Positions 22,901 through 37,900 of a DNA stretch of 64,000 nt are shown piece by piece. Under the pieces are notes generated by a model that saw nothing but the letters and a program-made list of their open reading frames with translations, ran no database searches and was not told where the DNA came from. Position 1 is the first letter of the stretch; the number at the start of each line of letters is the position of its first letter. Position numbers and translations under genes: made by a program. The stretch covers positions 10,245,001 to 10,309,000 of the forward strand of contig OZ022502.1 of the NCBI GenBank assembly GCA_963989385.1, read 5' to 3'. The stretch is from Ctena decussata. Lineage: Eukaryota > Mollusca > Bivalvia > Lucinida > Lucinidae.

Positions 22901-25900
22901 AAACCAACAAAGTGGTTATGCGCCCAGTCCAGATTCAGATCAGCCTGGGCATCCGCCTAGCCTGATCAGAGTCTTTGCTGTCTGCATGGAGGTAGCTTAG
23001 ACCCTTTAAGCACTTAGCAAAGAGTCTGATCAGACTGGGTGGATGCTCACAGGCTGATCCGAGTCTATGCCAGGCGCACAACCACTTTGTTGGTTTTCTT
23101 GTGTTGTGGCTCAATTATGGTATTACCGTATTTATTCAGTATAAGACGGGGTTTTCTCTTTTCAAAAGTACCAATGTTCCAAGAGCGGCTTTAGTGTGGT
23201 GGATACTGTAAAACACTTATATTTGGCGGCAGCAAAATTTGGCGGTTTTTAAATATGGACCTTTTGGCGGATTTTTATTTTGGCGGTTTGGTGATTCTCA
23301 AGAACAAAATAATTCTTCTGTCGTCGTATTTTGCTCTTTATTTGAGCTCTATATTGTCATGGTGATTAAATCAAAAACAATTATTATATTCATGTTACAG
23401 TTTGGGTAGTTAATTGTTTATAGTAAACAGATTTTGCGTTCCTTCTGATTTAATCAACTTAATTGAAATACTAATTAGTATGGTGAGAACATTTTCATAC
23501 TCCAGTTCCTCCCTCTTGTTGTTTGGGAAGCATCTTCTTTTGCGCTTATATATGTGATGTGTATAAGCTTTGATATTTTGGAAGAGGAAATAGGATCATG
23601 TGCTCAATGATATTTTTTCTTCTTTCGGTATCATGAGCTTATATTGGCGGCATTTTAATTTGGCGATTTTCTTCTTTTCCGCCAATATCGCCAAAATAAA
23701 GTGACCGCCAAATATAAGTGTTTTACAGTAACCCGCTAGACTACAGATCCAGGGATCCCAAGATCGATACCATGCTTCTACTGTCTTTTGAATGAGACTT
23801 TAAACCGAGGTCCTGTCTCCGTATGACCTGGTTGTTAGTGGAACGTAAAACCCAGGTTTTCTCTCTTCAAACGTACCAATGTTCCAAGAGTGGCGGTAGT
23901 GTGGAGGGTAATGCACTAGACTACCAATCCAGGGATCACAAGATCAATCCCCCATTTCTCCAGTCTTTCGAATGAGACTTAAACCGAGGTCCCATATGAC
24001 CTAGTTGTTGGTGGGATGTAAAACCCGAGTTCACTTACTCACTCACCAATGATCCACTTGTAGCTATACAGTGCAATGGCTTTATAACCATATATAACCA
24101 TATGTCTACTGTCCATAGGAGTGTTATAACAGGCCAAATTCACAAAGAAATTGTAGATAAATTGCCCTTAAATGATATTTTCCTTTTAATTCCTTTATAA
24201 AAACTCAAAACTTTTGAGAGCATAACATGGTAGTATCATATTCAAATGTATGTTATAAAGTCATGTTATAAAAGAGCTGCCCAAAACTTACATATCTGAC
24301 CAATGTTTCAGTGGTATTAGGAGACATTGTCTCTATTTCTTCATACAATCCCAGAGACTCGTCCACCCGCCCAGCACGATAATACAATGTTGCCAGCTGC
24401 TCCAGTGAAGGTATGTCTCTTTTCACTTCTATGGCTCTGATGAATGAAACAGAAAATACCCTATTGGTCCTAATGAATGCCCCTGCATTTATACACAGCC
24501 CCTGCCTCTTTTTCAAAAATAATGTTATATCAACTTGCATGAATACCTGTTTGCTTCTCTGGATGAGGTAGCCCTATAAAATGGGGTCTACTCTTAAAAA
24601 AAAAGAAAAAGAAAAAGAATTTGCTGCTAGAACAGCAAATCATCTACTCTTAAAAGAAAGAATTTGCTCCTGGAGGAGCAAATTCTTACATTTAAGAGTT
24701 GACCCCTACTGAGAAGGGAAACATAAAACATAGTTGCTTTCTCTGAAAGTATACCCATTCACCTTAATACTGCCTAGTACAGATAATTTTAAAGGGGCTG
24801 ATTTACTACACTTTAGGTTCTAAATAAAACCCCCGATTCGTAAAAAGCAATGCCCCCAGGGTTTTAAATAGGATTAATACGGTAATGACAAATATCATTC
24901 GATATCAGTATTGAATGGAAACTAGTGAATGAGTTCTATATTAGGAAAAGTTTAAAACCCTAAAAGAGCCAAAGAGCAGATGACAAAACTTATATTGGCA
25001 AAATTTAAAAGCAATGTTTTTTCATAGCTATCCTGTATACCATCAACATATATACCCCTGAATATCCAGTAATATGCCAAAAACTTGCAGGAGGAATGGC
25101 AAACATTGCAGATCCTGATCAGACTGCTCTTTTTTGACAATCGTGAATTCAAAATGATGCTATTGTTCATTTAAATCAAATTCATGAAATTAAGCAAATT
25201 GTGAAGAATTCGTTCCTCATTCACAGCAGCAAATTTAGAATTTTGCACATTGGCAAACATTGCAGATCCTGATCAGACTTCTCTATTTGGACAATCCTGA
25301 ATTCAAAATGATACAATTATTAATTTAAATCAAATTTATGAAATTCAGCAAATAGTGCAGAATTCATTATTCACTACAGCAAGTTTACAGTTTTGCATAT
25401 ATAAATTTATGGTTTTGCATATGTAAATTTAGAGTTTTGCATATGTAAATTTAGAGTTTCCATATTGTATACTAACTGCTTGAGAAGATTTTCTGCCACA
25501 TCAGTATTTCCCAGCTGATTATAGGCATGTGCAGCATGAATCATGGCCTCACTGTGTCTTCTGTCAACCTCCAGAACTTTCTTGTAATATAATGCTGCTG
25601 ATCTGTGGTCTCCTGAAAATCACGAGTAAAGGTTTGTGGGTACACTGTCATATCTTGGCTTCTGCCAAGACTGTCCGCGATCTCTTGCTTCCTGCCAAGA
25701 CTTCTGTACATGATAAATGGCTTCCTGCAGAGACTGTCCGCATGATTCTGCTTCCTGCCGAGGTTCTTGGCAGGAAGCAGAGTCACGCAGACAGTCTCAG
25801 CAGGAAGCCAATTTTTGAGGACAGTAGTCCCCGCAGGAAGCAAGAGTTCACGGGCAGTCTCGGTGGAAGCCAAATATGATGTACAGTCTCTGCAGGAAGC

Positions 25901-28900
25901 GAAAATTAGCGGAATCGATTATACCCTGTGGAGAAGATGCAGCACTGGTGTTAATCAGAAACATGAAAACTACCATATTAATCTCTTTAAATGCCCAGGA
26001 GTATAAAAATTTCATGTTTTGCATTTTACGAAAGGGGGGAATCGATTATACCCTGTGTTCTCATTAGATCTACCTTGGCAAGACAGATCTAAAGTGAGGT
26101 CTCAACATGCATTTCATTGAGAATTAACTTATTTAATTCAGCAATATCACATACCATATAATGGGAAATTTTCCATCGCCTACTTTTTGTGGAATCTCGC
26201 GGTCAGTAGCGATCCACGAAAATTAAACTCCGCAAAATATTTTCCAAGTTTGAACAGAATAGTAATTACTATTACTTGAATCATCCAAACATATGGTTTT
26301 CGGTATTAAAAGCGCCCCACAAAACCTTAAAAGTTGGTAGATATGACGCTATTATTTTAGGCGCAATTATGTTAGCTGGTAATTAGCAGGTAATTACAAT
26401 TTGAACAGCCTGTCACTTTTTTCGCTTGATTAACGGTCATGATTGATTGATTGATTGATTTGATGCTTAACGTCCACGGTAAACAACTATGGTCATGTCA
26501 GGACGGTCAGTTACCCTAACCACACTATTCCTGGGCAGGCTTAGACCTCCTAAGCGGTTAACCAGTACTAAGTGCACATACTTTTGCCAGTAACTGACAA
26601 CTGCCCTTCTTGAATCAGCGGAAGGAGAAACGAAAGTATGTGTCACTTGTACCTGATTATCCAAGTACAATTGAATTACTTTTAATTGTCTGTGAGCTCT
26701 GTTTACTTTTATCCTGAACAACAGCCATTATATCAATTGCTCGCATATTTCAGTTGACTGTTTCTGCGTACTAAACATGGATTTGTACAAATGTCTATAT
26801 TAAGGTTTTTTTTTTTGTTTTTTTTATTTATTTCTTTTTTTGTGTAAAAAAAAGGATGGGTAATCACCCAATTCCAAAAGGAGCCGATTCTATCTAAAAA
26901 AATGTGATCAGTATAAAGTGATTACAGTTTCTTTACGTTTCTGTCTCCTTGTACGTCTAAATTTTCAGTCAAGCCAATATTTTACAGGACAAACACAATT
27001 TTTATTTTCGTGGATATTCACATCCGCGAAAATTAAAAACCGCAAAAATTAATCCTCATGTTTTTGGGACAAATCTGAAAAAATTTGGTGACGCGAAAAT
27101 TTTCCAAAATACAGTATCACCTCCCTACCCCTCTGGTTCCACCTAAACCCCAACCCCTCATCAGGACTCTAAAGCAGTCAGGGGTCGAGGTTATAAAACT
27201 TGAGTACAATTTCAAACTCAAAATAAAGCACACTGAGTGGCTGCTTCCGAGCATGCATGTGCTCGGAAGCAGCCAATCAGTGTGCTTTATTTTGAGTCTG
27301 AGATTATACTCAAGTTTTATAACCTAGAACCCAGTTTTACCTTTCTTCTCCATGAGAGCACCATAGTGTGTAAAAACCTCAACACTATCAGGACTGGTTT
27401 CCTGCGCTGCACTCAGGTGCTTCTCCGCCTCTTGGAAGTTGCCAAGCTCCATCTGAGCCGAGCTGATAGACATCAAGGCACACAGGTACCCACTGTCCAG
27501 CTCTAAAGCCTTGTATAACAGCCCAAGACCTTCAACACGTTCTCCACGTTTACTACAAATAAATCAAAATGGTCTCCATGTTTACTACGAATAAATCAAA
27601 ATAAATATCAAAACAGCCACTTTTGCAATGCCAAGCCTCATATGAACCTTCAAGACTTAGTGTAGTTCATACTTCAATAGCTGGACATTGTCATGCTACA
27701 GTTGCCATAATAATCCTATTAAATTTATTTTATTTATTTATTTTTATTTATACAGTATTTAAATGCCTTGGGGGCAATTTTTTTTCCAAAGGGGGACATT
27801 ATTTAGAGCCTTTAGTGTAGTAAATCAGCCACTACTAGAATACCTATGGTAAGCAATATAAAGGTGATGGGTACACTTTTAAAGGAAGTACCTCTATTTG
27901 CCTCCCTTCTCAAAAGGGATCAACTCTTAATGGAAAGAATTTGATCCTCTAGGTGCAAATTCTTTCCTTTAAGAGTAGGCCCCATTTGAAGAGCTACCTT
28001 ATCCATAGAAGCAAACAGGAATTCATGCAAGTTAATATAACATTATTTTTGGAAAAGAAGAGGGGGTGTTTATTAGAGCAGGGGCATTAATTAGGATTAA
28101 TATGGTACACTAAGTTTTTCATAATCTTAAAGTTATAAGAATGCCAGAAAAATGAACTATAAAGGTTTTTGAAGTACAATTCACAATGCCTTTGTATTAA
28201 ACAAGGTATATAGTTTCAACACCAAAAGAAATCCTTATTTTCATGAGTTAATATAAATACATGTACATGTATTTCAATTCAGTTTTAATTTGTAATCCTC
28301 AAAATAATATGAGCCGCGACACGACAAAACCAACAATTTGGTTGTGCATCCAGTGCAGACTCAGATCAGCCTGGGCATCCGCCCAGTCTGATCAGAGTCT
28401 TCGTTGTCCGCATGGCGGTAGCTTAGACCCTTAGCTACCCTTTGGGCACTTAACAAGTATCTGGTCAAACTGGGCGGACGCCCAGGTTGATCTGAGTATG
28501 CACTTGGCGCACAACCACATTGTTGGTTTTGTCCTGTCGCGGCTCATTTTTTAATTGATAAAGGACCCTTTTCATATTCAAGAAACTTTGCTGCAGTAAA
28601 CATTTCCTGAAATACTTACAAAAGGCTATTTCCTAAGTTAACATGTGCCCCAGAATGAGTGGGGGCAGCCTTTAAAGCCTCTCTGAAATGGACTTCTGCC
28701 TCTGTCTTGTTGTCCAGTAGGGTCCCAAGGTTGTTGTGGGCACTGGCATACAGGGGATCTAACCTATGACACGAAACATGCAGGTACAGAAAAATTGTAT
28801 ATAAATCATATATGACAATCACGTTTATGTAGAAATTTTGTGCTATTGCAATTTATGATACAGATTTACATAAGTCCTTGGACTTCCTTCTGAATCCCAT

Positions 28901-31900
28901 TTGTATGATTTTTGCATTGTTTGTACTTGTATTTGTTGTACATTATATGATTATTATACAAATAAAATAGTGTTTAAACCAAACATGCAGGTAAGAGCTG
29001 TGACAAGACAAAACCAACAAAGTGGCATGTTCGTCCACCAAAGACTCAGATCAGCCTGGCCATCCGCCCAGTCTAATCAAAGTCTTTGCTGTGCACTTTA
29101 ACGGTAGCTAAGGGTCTCAGCTAACTCCATGCAGACAGAGAAGACTGATCAGGCTGATCCGAGTCTTTGCTTGGCGCACATGCCGCTTTGTTGGTTTTGT
29201 TGTATTGCAGCTCTTATGAGCTCAGCTGAGCAATCTGCACACACTTACACCATCTACATACATTTCAGCGGTAAATCACATAATATACATGACGTGACTT
29301 CCAACATGTGGCAATGCTTTCATGTGATTTTCAGATCAACCTTCTCATTTTACAAAGGGTAATCAAACCTATGGCTGGCTCTATGGCTTAGGCCATTTCC
29401 ACAGAAGGCCGATGTGACAAGCAAATGTTATGCGCAGTCCAATCAGAACCTTTGCTTGACACCAATGCCACATTGTTGGAAATCACAAGATGTGGCTCAA
29501 TTATTGCAATCTATGGTTGAAATATGTGTAGCTAGTGAAGCAGGTGCAGTTTGCCTGGTTGCAGCACAAATCTGGGCCCAGTTGTTCAAAACTAACGACA
29601 TCATTAATTAACGTTTTGTTAAAATTTCAAACATTAAGTGCTGGTTCAGATAAAAATCAGGCAGGCGACTCCACATGAAGGTCAGCAGATCTACCTGATT
29701 TTCATTTTACAGGAAGACAATGATGAAAAAACAATGCAGAGAATGTTTGTTTTCACAAATTTTTATTTCCGTTGCCATAGCAACGGTAACTAATTTTAGG
29801 CCAAAATTGGTCAAATATTGCCCTGAATTTGCCCAAAATTAACAAGTAATTTCTAATAAATAACAATCAACATGCACAAACAAACACCAATGTCAGATAC
29901 AACTGACTTAACTTGTAACATTCGAACCAGAAAACATGCCTATTGACTGCATGCACTGTTACCATAACAATAAAAGCTATACCACTAACACTGAAAAGCA
30001 AAATCTGGCATTTTCATGTGATTTAAGGCCAATTTATTTCAACTTCTGAAGACTGATATAGCTAAATGGTATTATGACAATATTAGAACAACTACCCATT
30101 AACTTGAATAAAGAATAAAACTTTTGGAAAATTCATAAACCTGGTTGCCATGACAATATTAATCGAAGCGGGGTTTCAAAATTTTGAAAAACTGCTACAT
30201 TTACCTTTGACGTCAACCAGTTTTTCAGCTTTGGGTAGTGTACAGATAATTGGAATAAATCAAATTTTTATAACTGAACCTTAATGAAAAGATTACAATG
30301 AATAAATATTCTGAAAAGGATAAAACACTGTTGTCATAGCAACAGTAGTGCAATGCCTGTCACTGAATTTCCAAATTTTGCAATTTTCATCATCTTTCAA
30401 TACATGTTCCTCTAATTACATAAACGTAGATGTAATGGTTATAACTTCTATTTTGCATGATAAGCTAAGGTTGACGAATATATAATAGTAAAATTTGAAA
30501 AAAAAAACACATAGCATTTCGTTGTCATAGCAACAGAAGAACTATGGTTGTGAAAAAACATCTAAATTTTGCATTTTCAACTTAATTCAAGTCATTTTTC
30601 AAATATTCTGAAAACATGGATGTAATTATAACACCTTTTACTTATATTGTGAACTTGAGTTGACAAATATATAACAGTTAATTCTGAAGAAAAAGCATAA
30701 GGTACAGTTGCCATAGCAACAAAAGTACTATGCCTGTCAACGAATTTCTAAATTTTGTCATTTTTGCCAAAGTTCAAGACTGTTTCTTAAGACAATGTTA
30801 CTATGGATGAAATTGTAATAACTTATATTCAATATTTTGAACCTTAGTTGACAAATATAAGGTATTAAAACCTGAAGAGAACATACAATACTGTTGCTAT
30901 AGCAACAAAAGTTATGCAATTATAAATTTTGCCATTTTAACCCTCTTTCAAGACAATTTCTTTGAATTCTTTAAACATGGAAGTATTGGCTGTAACATTT
31001 ATTTAATGCAGTTGACTACAGATGAGAATCATACAGTCAAACCTGCTCATGTGGTCACCTCTATTAAGGGATCACCTGTCTTAAGCAGCCATATTTTCTG
31101 GGTCCCTTAAACCAAAATACAGTGCAAATGAACCTGTATAAAGAGTCACCTGTTATAAGCAACCAAATTTTGTGCTTCCCTTGGCTGACCCCTTAAGACA
31201 GGTTTGACTGTATAGTAGTTACCCCCTCCCCCTCTCCCCCCCCCCCCCCCCAAAAAAAAAAAAAAAAAAAACATAAACAATATGGTTGTCATGGCAACAA
31301 AAGTATGATGCCTGTCAAATGTTTCTCTATTGGCCATTTTCTCTATCTTTCTAGAAATCTTCTTCAGATTCCGTATATGTGCATGTAACATTTGTAACAC
31401 ATATTTTACACAGATGACTAGAGATGAGTAAATATGCACACTTGAAATGATAAATAAAAACAAAATGTGGCTGTCACAGCAACAAGTGTAAAGGGCCTGT
31501 CATAAAATTTCTAAATTTGCCATATCCACCAGCTTTCTGAATTTTTTTTTAGAATTTGTAAAATGTGGAGGCAACGGTTGAATCTGTTATACAGCTAGAT
31601 AAAACTTACAAATAAATAATAAAACTGATAAATATGTAATAGTGAAACTGAAAGAAAACATAATATGTGGTTGGCATAGCAACCAAAGAACAAAAAAACA
31701 ATACCTCTGTTATATTGGAAGTCTTCGTATTACAGCAAGGTCACCTGACAGCAAGGTCATTTGCAAGGCTTTAATGGTTCTCTATTTTCTCAGAAAGTTA
31801 AAGTTTTACAACTAAATATCACAGCAGTGGAAATAGTGTACCACTGCATCAGGTGGCGTGGCAAAGTGTCTGCGAAGCAAACAGGAGTAAGCCCTCAAAA

Positions 31901-34900
31901 TGTGTACTATAACATTTCTGTGGAATATTTATTCTGTTTTATACTTAAATGAATGCTCTGATGAAAACAGACTGTCTTATTCAGAATAGGCACTGAATTC
32001 TTTATCCTTGATGCTAAGTGACACTGTTCATTGTAAGTTAATGGGTACACCTCCCTGTTTTTCTGCAATTTCTTCAAAGGGAGACAACTTTTGTGACATC
32101 ATGTTTGCTTCCCTAAATGAAGAAATCTTTCCAAAAAGGAATTTTCCTTGCAGACATCCGTGGAAAAGAGTACCCATTCACCTTAACACATGGCATCTGT
32201 TCACTTGATGCTGACATCATCTGTTCATCTCCAGTAAGCTGCATATCTGAAGTATCAGGTGTGCACTGTTTTTGTCAGAGGATACCTGAGATGTCCAGCT
32301 ACAGTCTCATTTCTTCAGAAGATGTTACCTCAAGACTGTCTGCATTCTCCAAAATCAACACTGCCCAAGCCTGAATTAAAAAGAAAGAAAATTATGAGAC
32401 TGATTATCTGGGGAATGAAAAGTCTTCGGAGACGCAGACAACAAGAGAATTTGAAGAAGTTTTCCTACTTTTCCACAAAACAACACCCCCCCCCCCCCCC
32501 CCCCAAAAAAAAATGAAAATTAAATAAACTATAAACATGGTAACTAATATGGCCCTGCCTTTATGACACTGCTGATGGCATTTAAGTCATATGTGCTCAA
32601 CCAGAAATAACAATAACCGCTTTTATCATGTTGTTCCTTCATTTTTAATATGTTGTTTGTAATTTAGCCTCTGGTAGAGTCATTGAGATATGGGCAAAAT
32701 ACAAAATCATGACTAATTAAAACAAGGGCAACAACTCTGTGAAGCAGGAAACTGGAGTAACCACTCTTGCGCTCTGCCCATCTTCAGCTCTTCTGATGAT
32801 GCTTTATATTTGTACAAAGTTTTGTGAAAATATCTTCAATTGATGGATGATGGATGACTTGTGATTTTACGTCCTTTTCAACAGTATTTCAGTTATATCA
32901 GGACGATGGAAGGATGATAATGAAAGGCTGTGTGCAATGGATCCCCGTTTACGGTAGGAAAGATTCTCGCCTGTAGCGGGGTTCAAACCCGGTCCGCTAG
33001 ATCAGTAGGCCAGCGCTTAACCCACTGAGCTACTGGAGCTCCTGAAAATATCTTCAAAGGCTTTAAAGTTATAGAATGGACAAGATCGCCATGCCTAAAA
33101 TTAAAAAAAAGGGACATAATTCTGTTAGAAATGAAGGTGTAGTTATGGTTCTTGTTCTCTGCACATTGTCTGATAAAGCTTTTTATTTGTACCAAGTTTT
33201 GTGAAAATATCTTCAGTTTACAGAAAATTATTACGTGGCATAACTCTGTATAAATGTAGATTGGAGTTATGATCCTTATTCTTTGCATATCATCTGAGCT
33301 TCACATTTGTACAAAGTTTCATAAACATATCTTCTGCAGTTTTAGAGTTATGGAGCGGACAAGACTTCCATACAAAAATTTTCAAAGGGCCATAATTCCG
33401 TAAAAATGTAGGTGGAGTTATGCTTCTTGCTCTCAGCACATCATCCTATGAAGCTTTATATTTGTACAAAGTTTCATGAAAATATCTCCAGTATTTTAAG
33501 AGATATAGTGGGGACACGACTTCCACACTAAAATTTTCAAAGGGACATAATTACATAAAAGTGAAGGTGGAGTTACAGTTTTTGCTCTCTGCACATCATA
33601 CCAGGATGCTTTATATTTGTACAAACTTTCATGAAAATATCTCATATAGTTTTAGAGTTAAAGAGTGGACATGCCTTTCATACTAAAATTTACAAAGGGG
33701 CATAATTCCCTAAAACAATGAAGGTGGAGTTACGGTTCTTGCTCTCTGCACATCATCTGCACATCATCTGATGATGCTTTATCTTGTACAAAGTTTCATA
33801 AAAATATCTCATATAGTTTTAGAGTTATAGAGTGGACATGATTCCCATACAAAATTTACAAAGGGGCATAATTCCGTCAAAATGTAGGTGGTTATAGTTC
33901 TTGTTCTCTGCATGTCGGGTGATGATGCTATATATTTGTACCAAGTTTCGCAAAAATATCTGATATAATTTCAGAGCTATGGAGCAGACAGGATTCCCAT
34001 ACTAAAATTTTCAAAGGAGCATAATTCCGTAAAAAAGTGAATGTGGGGTTATGGTTCTTTAACTCTGTGCGTTGTCTGATAATGCTTTACCATGTTCCTT
34101 GAAAATATCTCAATGGGATTCCGAGATATGGACCAGACAGGAAATGCTGGTTGACAGACAGATGGACAGACAGGTGGATGGACAAGGTGATTACTATAGG
34201 GCCTCCACCGACTCGACTTCGTCTGGTGGGGCCCTCATAAGTAAAAAAAAAATCATAATACTAAAAAATTGTTGGCATTTGTTCAAATGTGTACCATATT
34301 TATTCCACTATAAGATGGCATTTTTCCATATACAGAATAGCCCCATATATCTGCATCACTCTTATGAGATTTTGCTTTGAGATTGGATTGCCCTTAGTAA
34401 AACAATCCAACAAATCTAGATCCATTTTATAAGATGGATCTAGATTTTTTGGGGATTGTTTTAGCTGGGAAATACTCCTCTCCTATAACCAAAGAAATAT
34501 GGTATAAACAACCTATATTTTTTTTCTTGGGTGGGGTGGGCAGGGGGGTCCCCTAGTAAAACAATCCAACAAATCAAGATCAGTCTTATAAGATGGATCT
34601 ATATTTTTGCGGATTGTTTTAGATGGGAAAAACTCCCCTCTTATAACCGAAGAAATACAGTATAAACAACCTTTAATTTTTTTTAAAATATATATGGCAC
34701 TTCACAAGAGCAGGTATAACACAAAAAATCTACCCTCTTTAGTTTCTGTGTTATGTTGCTTGATGGAGGTACAGAAGATCAGAAGTTCATAGCCTTAGGC
34801 ATCTGGGGCTTCTCTGTTAAAGGAGCATCCTAATAACCTCTCTGGTTAGTACTACATGTACCTGAAAAATATTAACAATCAGTTTCAACACATTAGTCAT

Positions 34901-37900
34901 TACATTTCTGTCTTGTTAAATGAATGCATTAGCCAGACACACAATATTTTTCAACTGACAAAGGTTAGGATTACAAAAGCAACATTCTGTGTAAAAAAAA
35001 AACACAGAAAAAAAAGTGGATACTGAATGAGATAATACTCTTACATGGAGTATTTACTTCTATTTACTGCATTTCAAGATAATGAGGCTGCTGCAGTTGA
35101 TAATGAATTAAGTATGAATTTTAAGTATAATAGGTGCTTTATCAGCTGTTTGAAAAATAGACCTTATATTGAGAAAGTTCAATAAGTGCCTTTCTTTCGA
35201 AGAAAGGCCCTTTTCTTGTTTGAGAAAATATACCATGCCCTTTTTCAATTCTGGGGTAAATACTAACTATAGATTTACATATAAATAATGGATTAATTCT
35301 AAAGTAAATCATATAGTTAGCATACCAGGTAGGCGGCAATCGAAAACGCTCTTAACAATCGAAAAACATCTTTTTTGATTGCAAAACAGCGTTTTTGATT
35401 GAAAATTGTCGTCAATTCACAATCGAAAATGCTGTTTCTAACTGTTTTTGATCCGCATTCGTGGATTGCACAAGCCTTTTCGATTGCGGCCTAACCGTGT
35501 GGTTAGGGCTAAACAGTAATGTTTATTTCTCTCTTATTAGGTATTTTTTGTCTGTTTTGGAGATAAAAAATTTCACTCTTTAGAATTTTTCTGGAGATTT
35601 TCCGACACATTAGAGCGCAAAAATATATGCAAAATCAAGAGCGTGCCGCAGTCTCACTTTTTGAATTTCCGAAAACTTGGCAGGTATGCTATGGAAGTTG
35701 CTCGCATCCAATGAAATGGCACGATGGGAAATTTGATGATAGGAGGGCAATAGGGAAAGGCTGTGTGAAATGGAAACCCGTTTACGGTTGGAAAGATTTA
35801 CGCCTCCAGTGGGTGTTGAGCCCGAAACTGCTAGGTCACCATGCAAGCACTTAACCTACTGAGCTACCTGGGCTCAGTCACTGGTAACCACTGCCCCTGT
35901 AAGGCCAAAGATGGTGGCCTAAAGTGCCATATTTTGATTTCATCATTGTCCCAGTAAAGCCGTGGAACAGCAGGACAATTTGATTTAGGGTCAAACTGGC
36001 ATGGGTATTTCCCATCATTATTTCACGTCCCTATAAAATAACTGCTGGCCCCTTCCCTATGTCCTTTACATCTGTTCTATACTTCATTGGAATATGGAGG
36101 AATTTCCAAAAATAAAAGTCAGACAGTTTTAAACATACCTGTCAATTTGGAATTTCAGATACGAAATTGTAGTTGCTTCGTCATGACGACGTAAAACGAT
36201 AAATATGCCTTGTCTAGAAGTTAGTTAATCGCATGGCAAACATACAAAACAGCATTATCAAATTCATTTACTTCCTTCTGCAAATTCTACTTTCGTTTTA
36301 GAAAGTGACTATTAGCACAATTACTATTATGCTAGTAATCCGTGTGACTATCAGTTCAGTTACACTGAAGAAAGGGTCACCAACAGTCCAAACGGACTAC
36401 ACTACTCAGATAAGTAAGGGAACTCACTCTTTTCCCTCATTTTCGACAGCCGATTCGATCAGATACACTTCTGTATGCCCTCTGCAAATCGATTTGTTAT
36501 AGCTCCTTTACACTGGCGAAGTGTGGCGGCATCCGTCTGATTGTAAACTAAAAATAAAACCCGCATTTTCCAGTTTTCACCACTGACATGTGTCATCGCG
36601 CAGTCGCCATTTTTGTTCTATCACATGATTTAGTCACATGCCCGTTTCTCGTAGTAACAGGTAAATAGACTGGTGCCCAGCTTTCCAACATTCATGTAAA
36701 ATGAAAACGAATACCAAAACCTTGGTGGGACCGTAGACGTAAAGAAATGCAAATAATTAATCGAAAATTCAGTTTTCCAAGCGTTTTATTTTTGAAACAC
36801 GAAAATCAATAACTCTGCTTCATATCCATATGTATTTCGCTTACGAACTCGTCTTCAGAAGTTACGAAAATCATCCACGATTTTGACCATATTTTCCCAT
36901 AGACTTCAGTGCAAATGTGTGAAACACGTCTAAAATTTCAAACTCGATTTTCTCAAAAACGCATGAAAATCATTCCGAAAGAATTAAGGGGTGAATAATG
37001 CATCTTATACCATATTTAGTGTGTAAGTTTCATGAAATTCTGTTGACCCCCATGTGGAATGATTTTTTCATTTTGCCCGAAAATTATCTGAACCAGCACT
37101 TAATATTTCAAATACGCCAATATTTTTTGTTGAAAAAATGTAAGAAGCTTTTGCACTGCAAAAGCTTCTCACATTTTTTTCAACAAAAAATATCAGTGTA
37201 TTTGATTATGAAGTAGTAGAACACTTAACAAGCTGACCTCTTAACGAGCTCGTTAGGTTAACGATGCTTTGAACAACCGGGCCCAGCTGTACAACTGAAT
37301 AACTGAAAATGGTCTTGCTAGTCATTAGTACCGTAATATTTGAATATCATTTACATATTTCCAGTAAATCTGCTTAAAATTTGACCGTTTACTAACCCAC
37401 AGAGCATCAGTAAAACATCCTGTTTCACTTATACTTCGTTTGATGCTTGATGTGGAGCAGAAGGATAAATGAATGGATGATTTGTGATTTTAAATCTTTT
37501 CATTAACAGTATTTCAGCCATACTGAGACGGTGGGAGGGTGATAATGAAATGCTATGTGTAAAGGAACCGTGTTTATAGTTAGATTTCCACCTTGAGCAA
37601 GTCTCAAACTTGGAAAGGCAGATCAGCAGGCCACCACTGAACCTACTGAGTTACTGGGGCTCCACGGTGCAAAAGGTCCCAGAGTAGCAAGGTTCCAAAA
37701 AATGTTTCGTCCAAGCCATATCATATTAAGAATTCAAAGACTAATGGGCAAACAGTGTGGATCCTGATGAAGTGGCTCATTATGAGCCACCTTATCTGGA
37801 TTTATGCTGTTTGCAAACTTGCCTAATTTCATCTCTAGTGATTTAAGTGTTAAAATTACCATAATCTGGGATACAGATTTGAAAAAAAGTCAATTGACTT

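Larger units (their letters stand above)
29572..37286. repeat. 7.7-kb segment bounded by matching inverted ends
   Basis: The left end CTGGGCCCAGTTGTTCAAA and a subterminal block TTAAGTGCTGGTTCAGATAA (about 29635-29655) are mirrored at the right (block near 37077-37100, end TTTGAACAACCGGGCCCAG at 37270-37286). The right end carries an additional ~170-bp hairpin insert. Compact relatives with both GGGCCCAGTTGTT ends are at 48783-48955, 50898-50953 and 51123-51367. No gene inside. Confidence 0.5.

Noticed and set aside
35142..35339. 65-codon minus-strand frame
   Set aside because: No domain, no good splice borders that would fit the TMTC-like gene, and AT-rich repeat surroundings.
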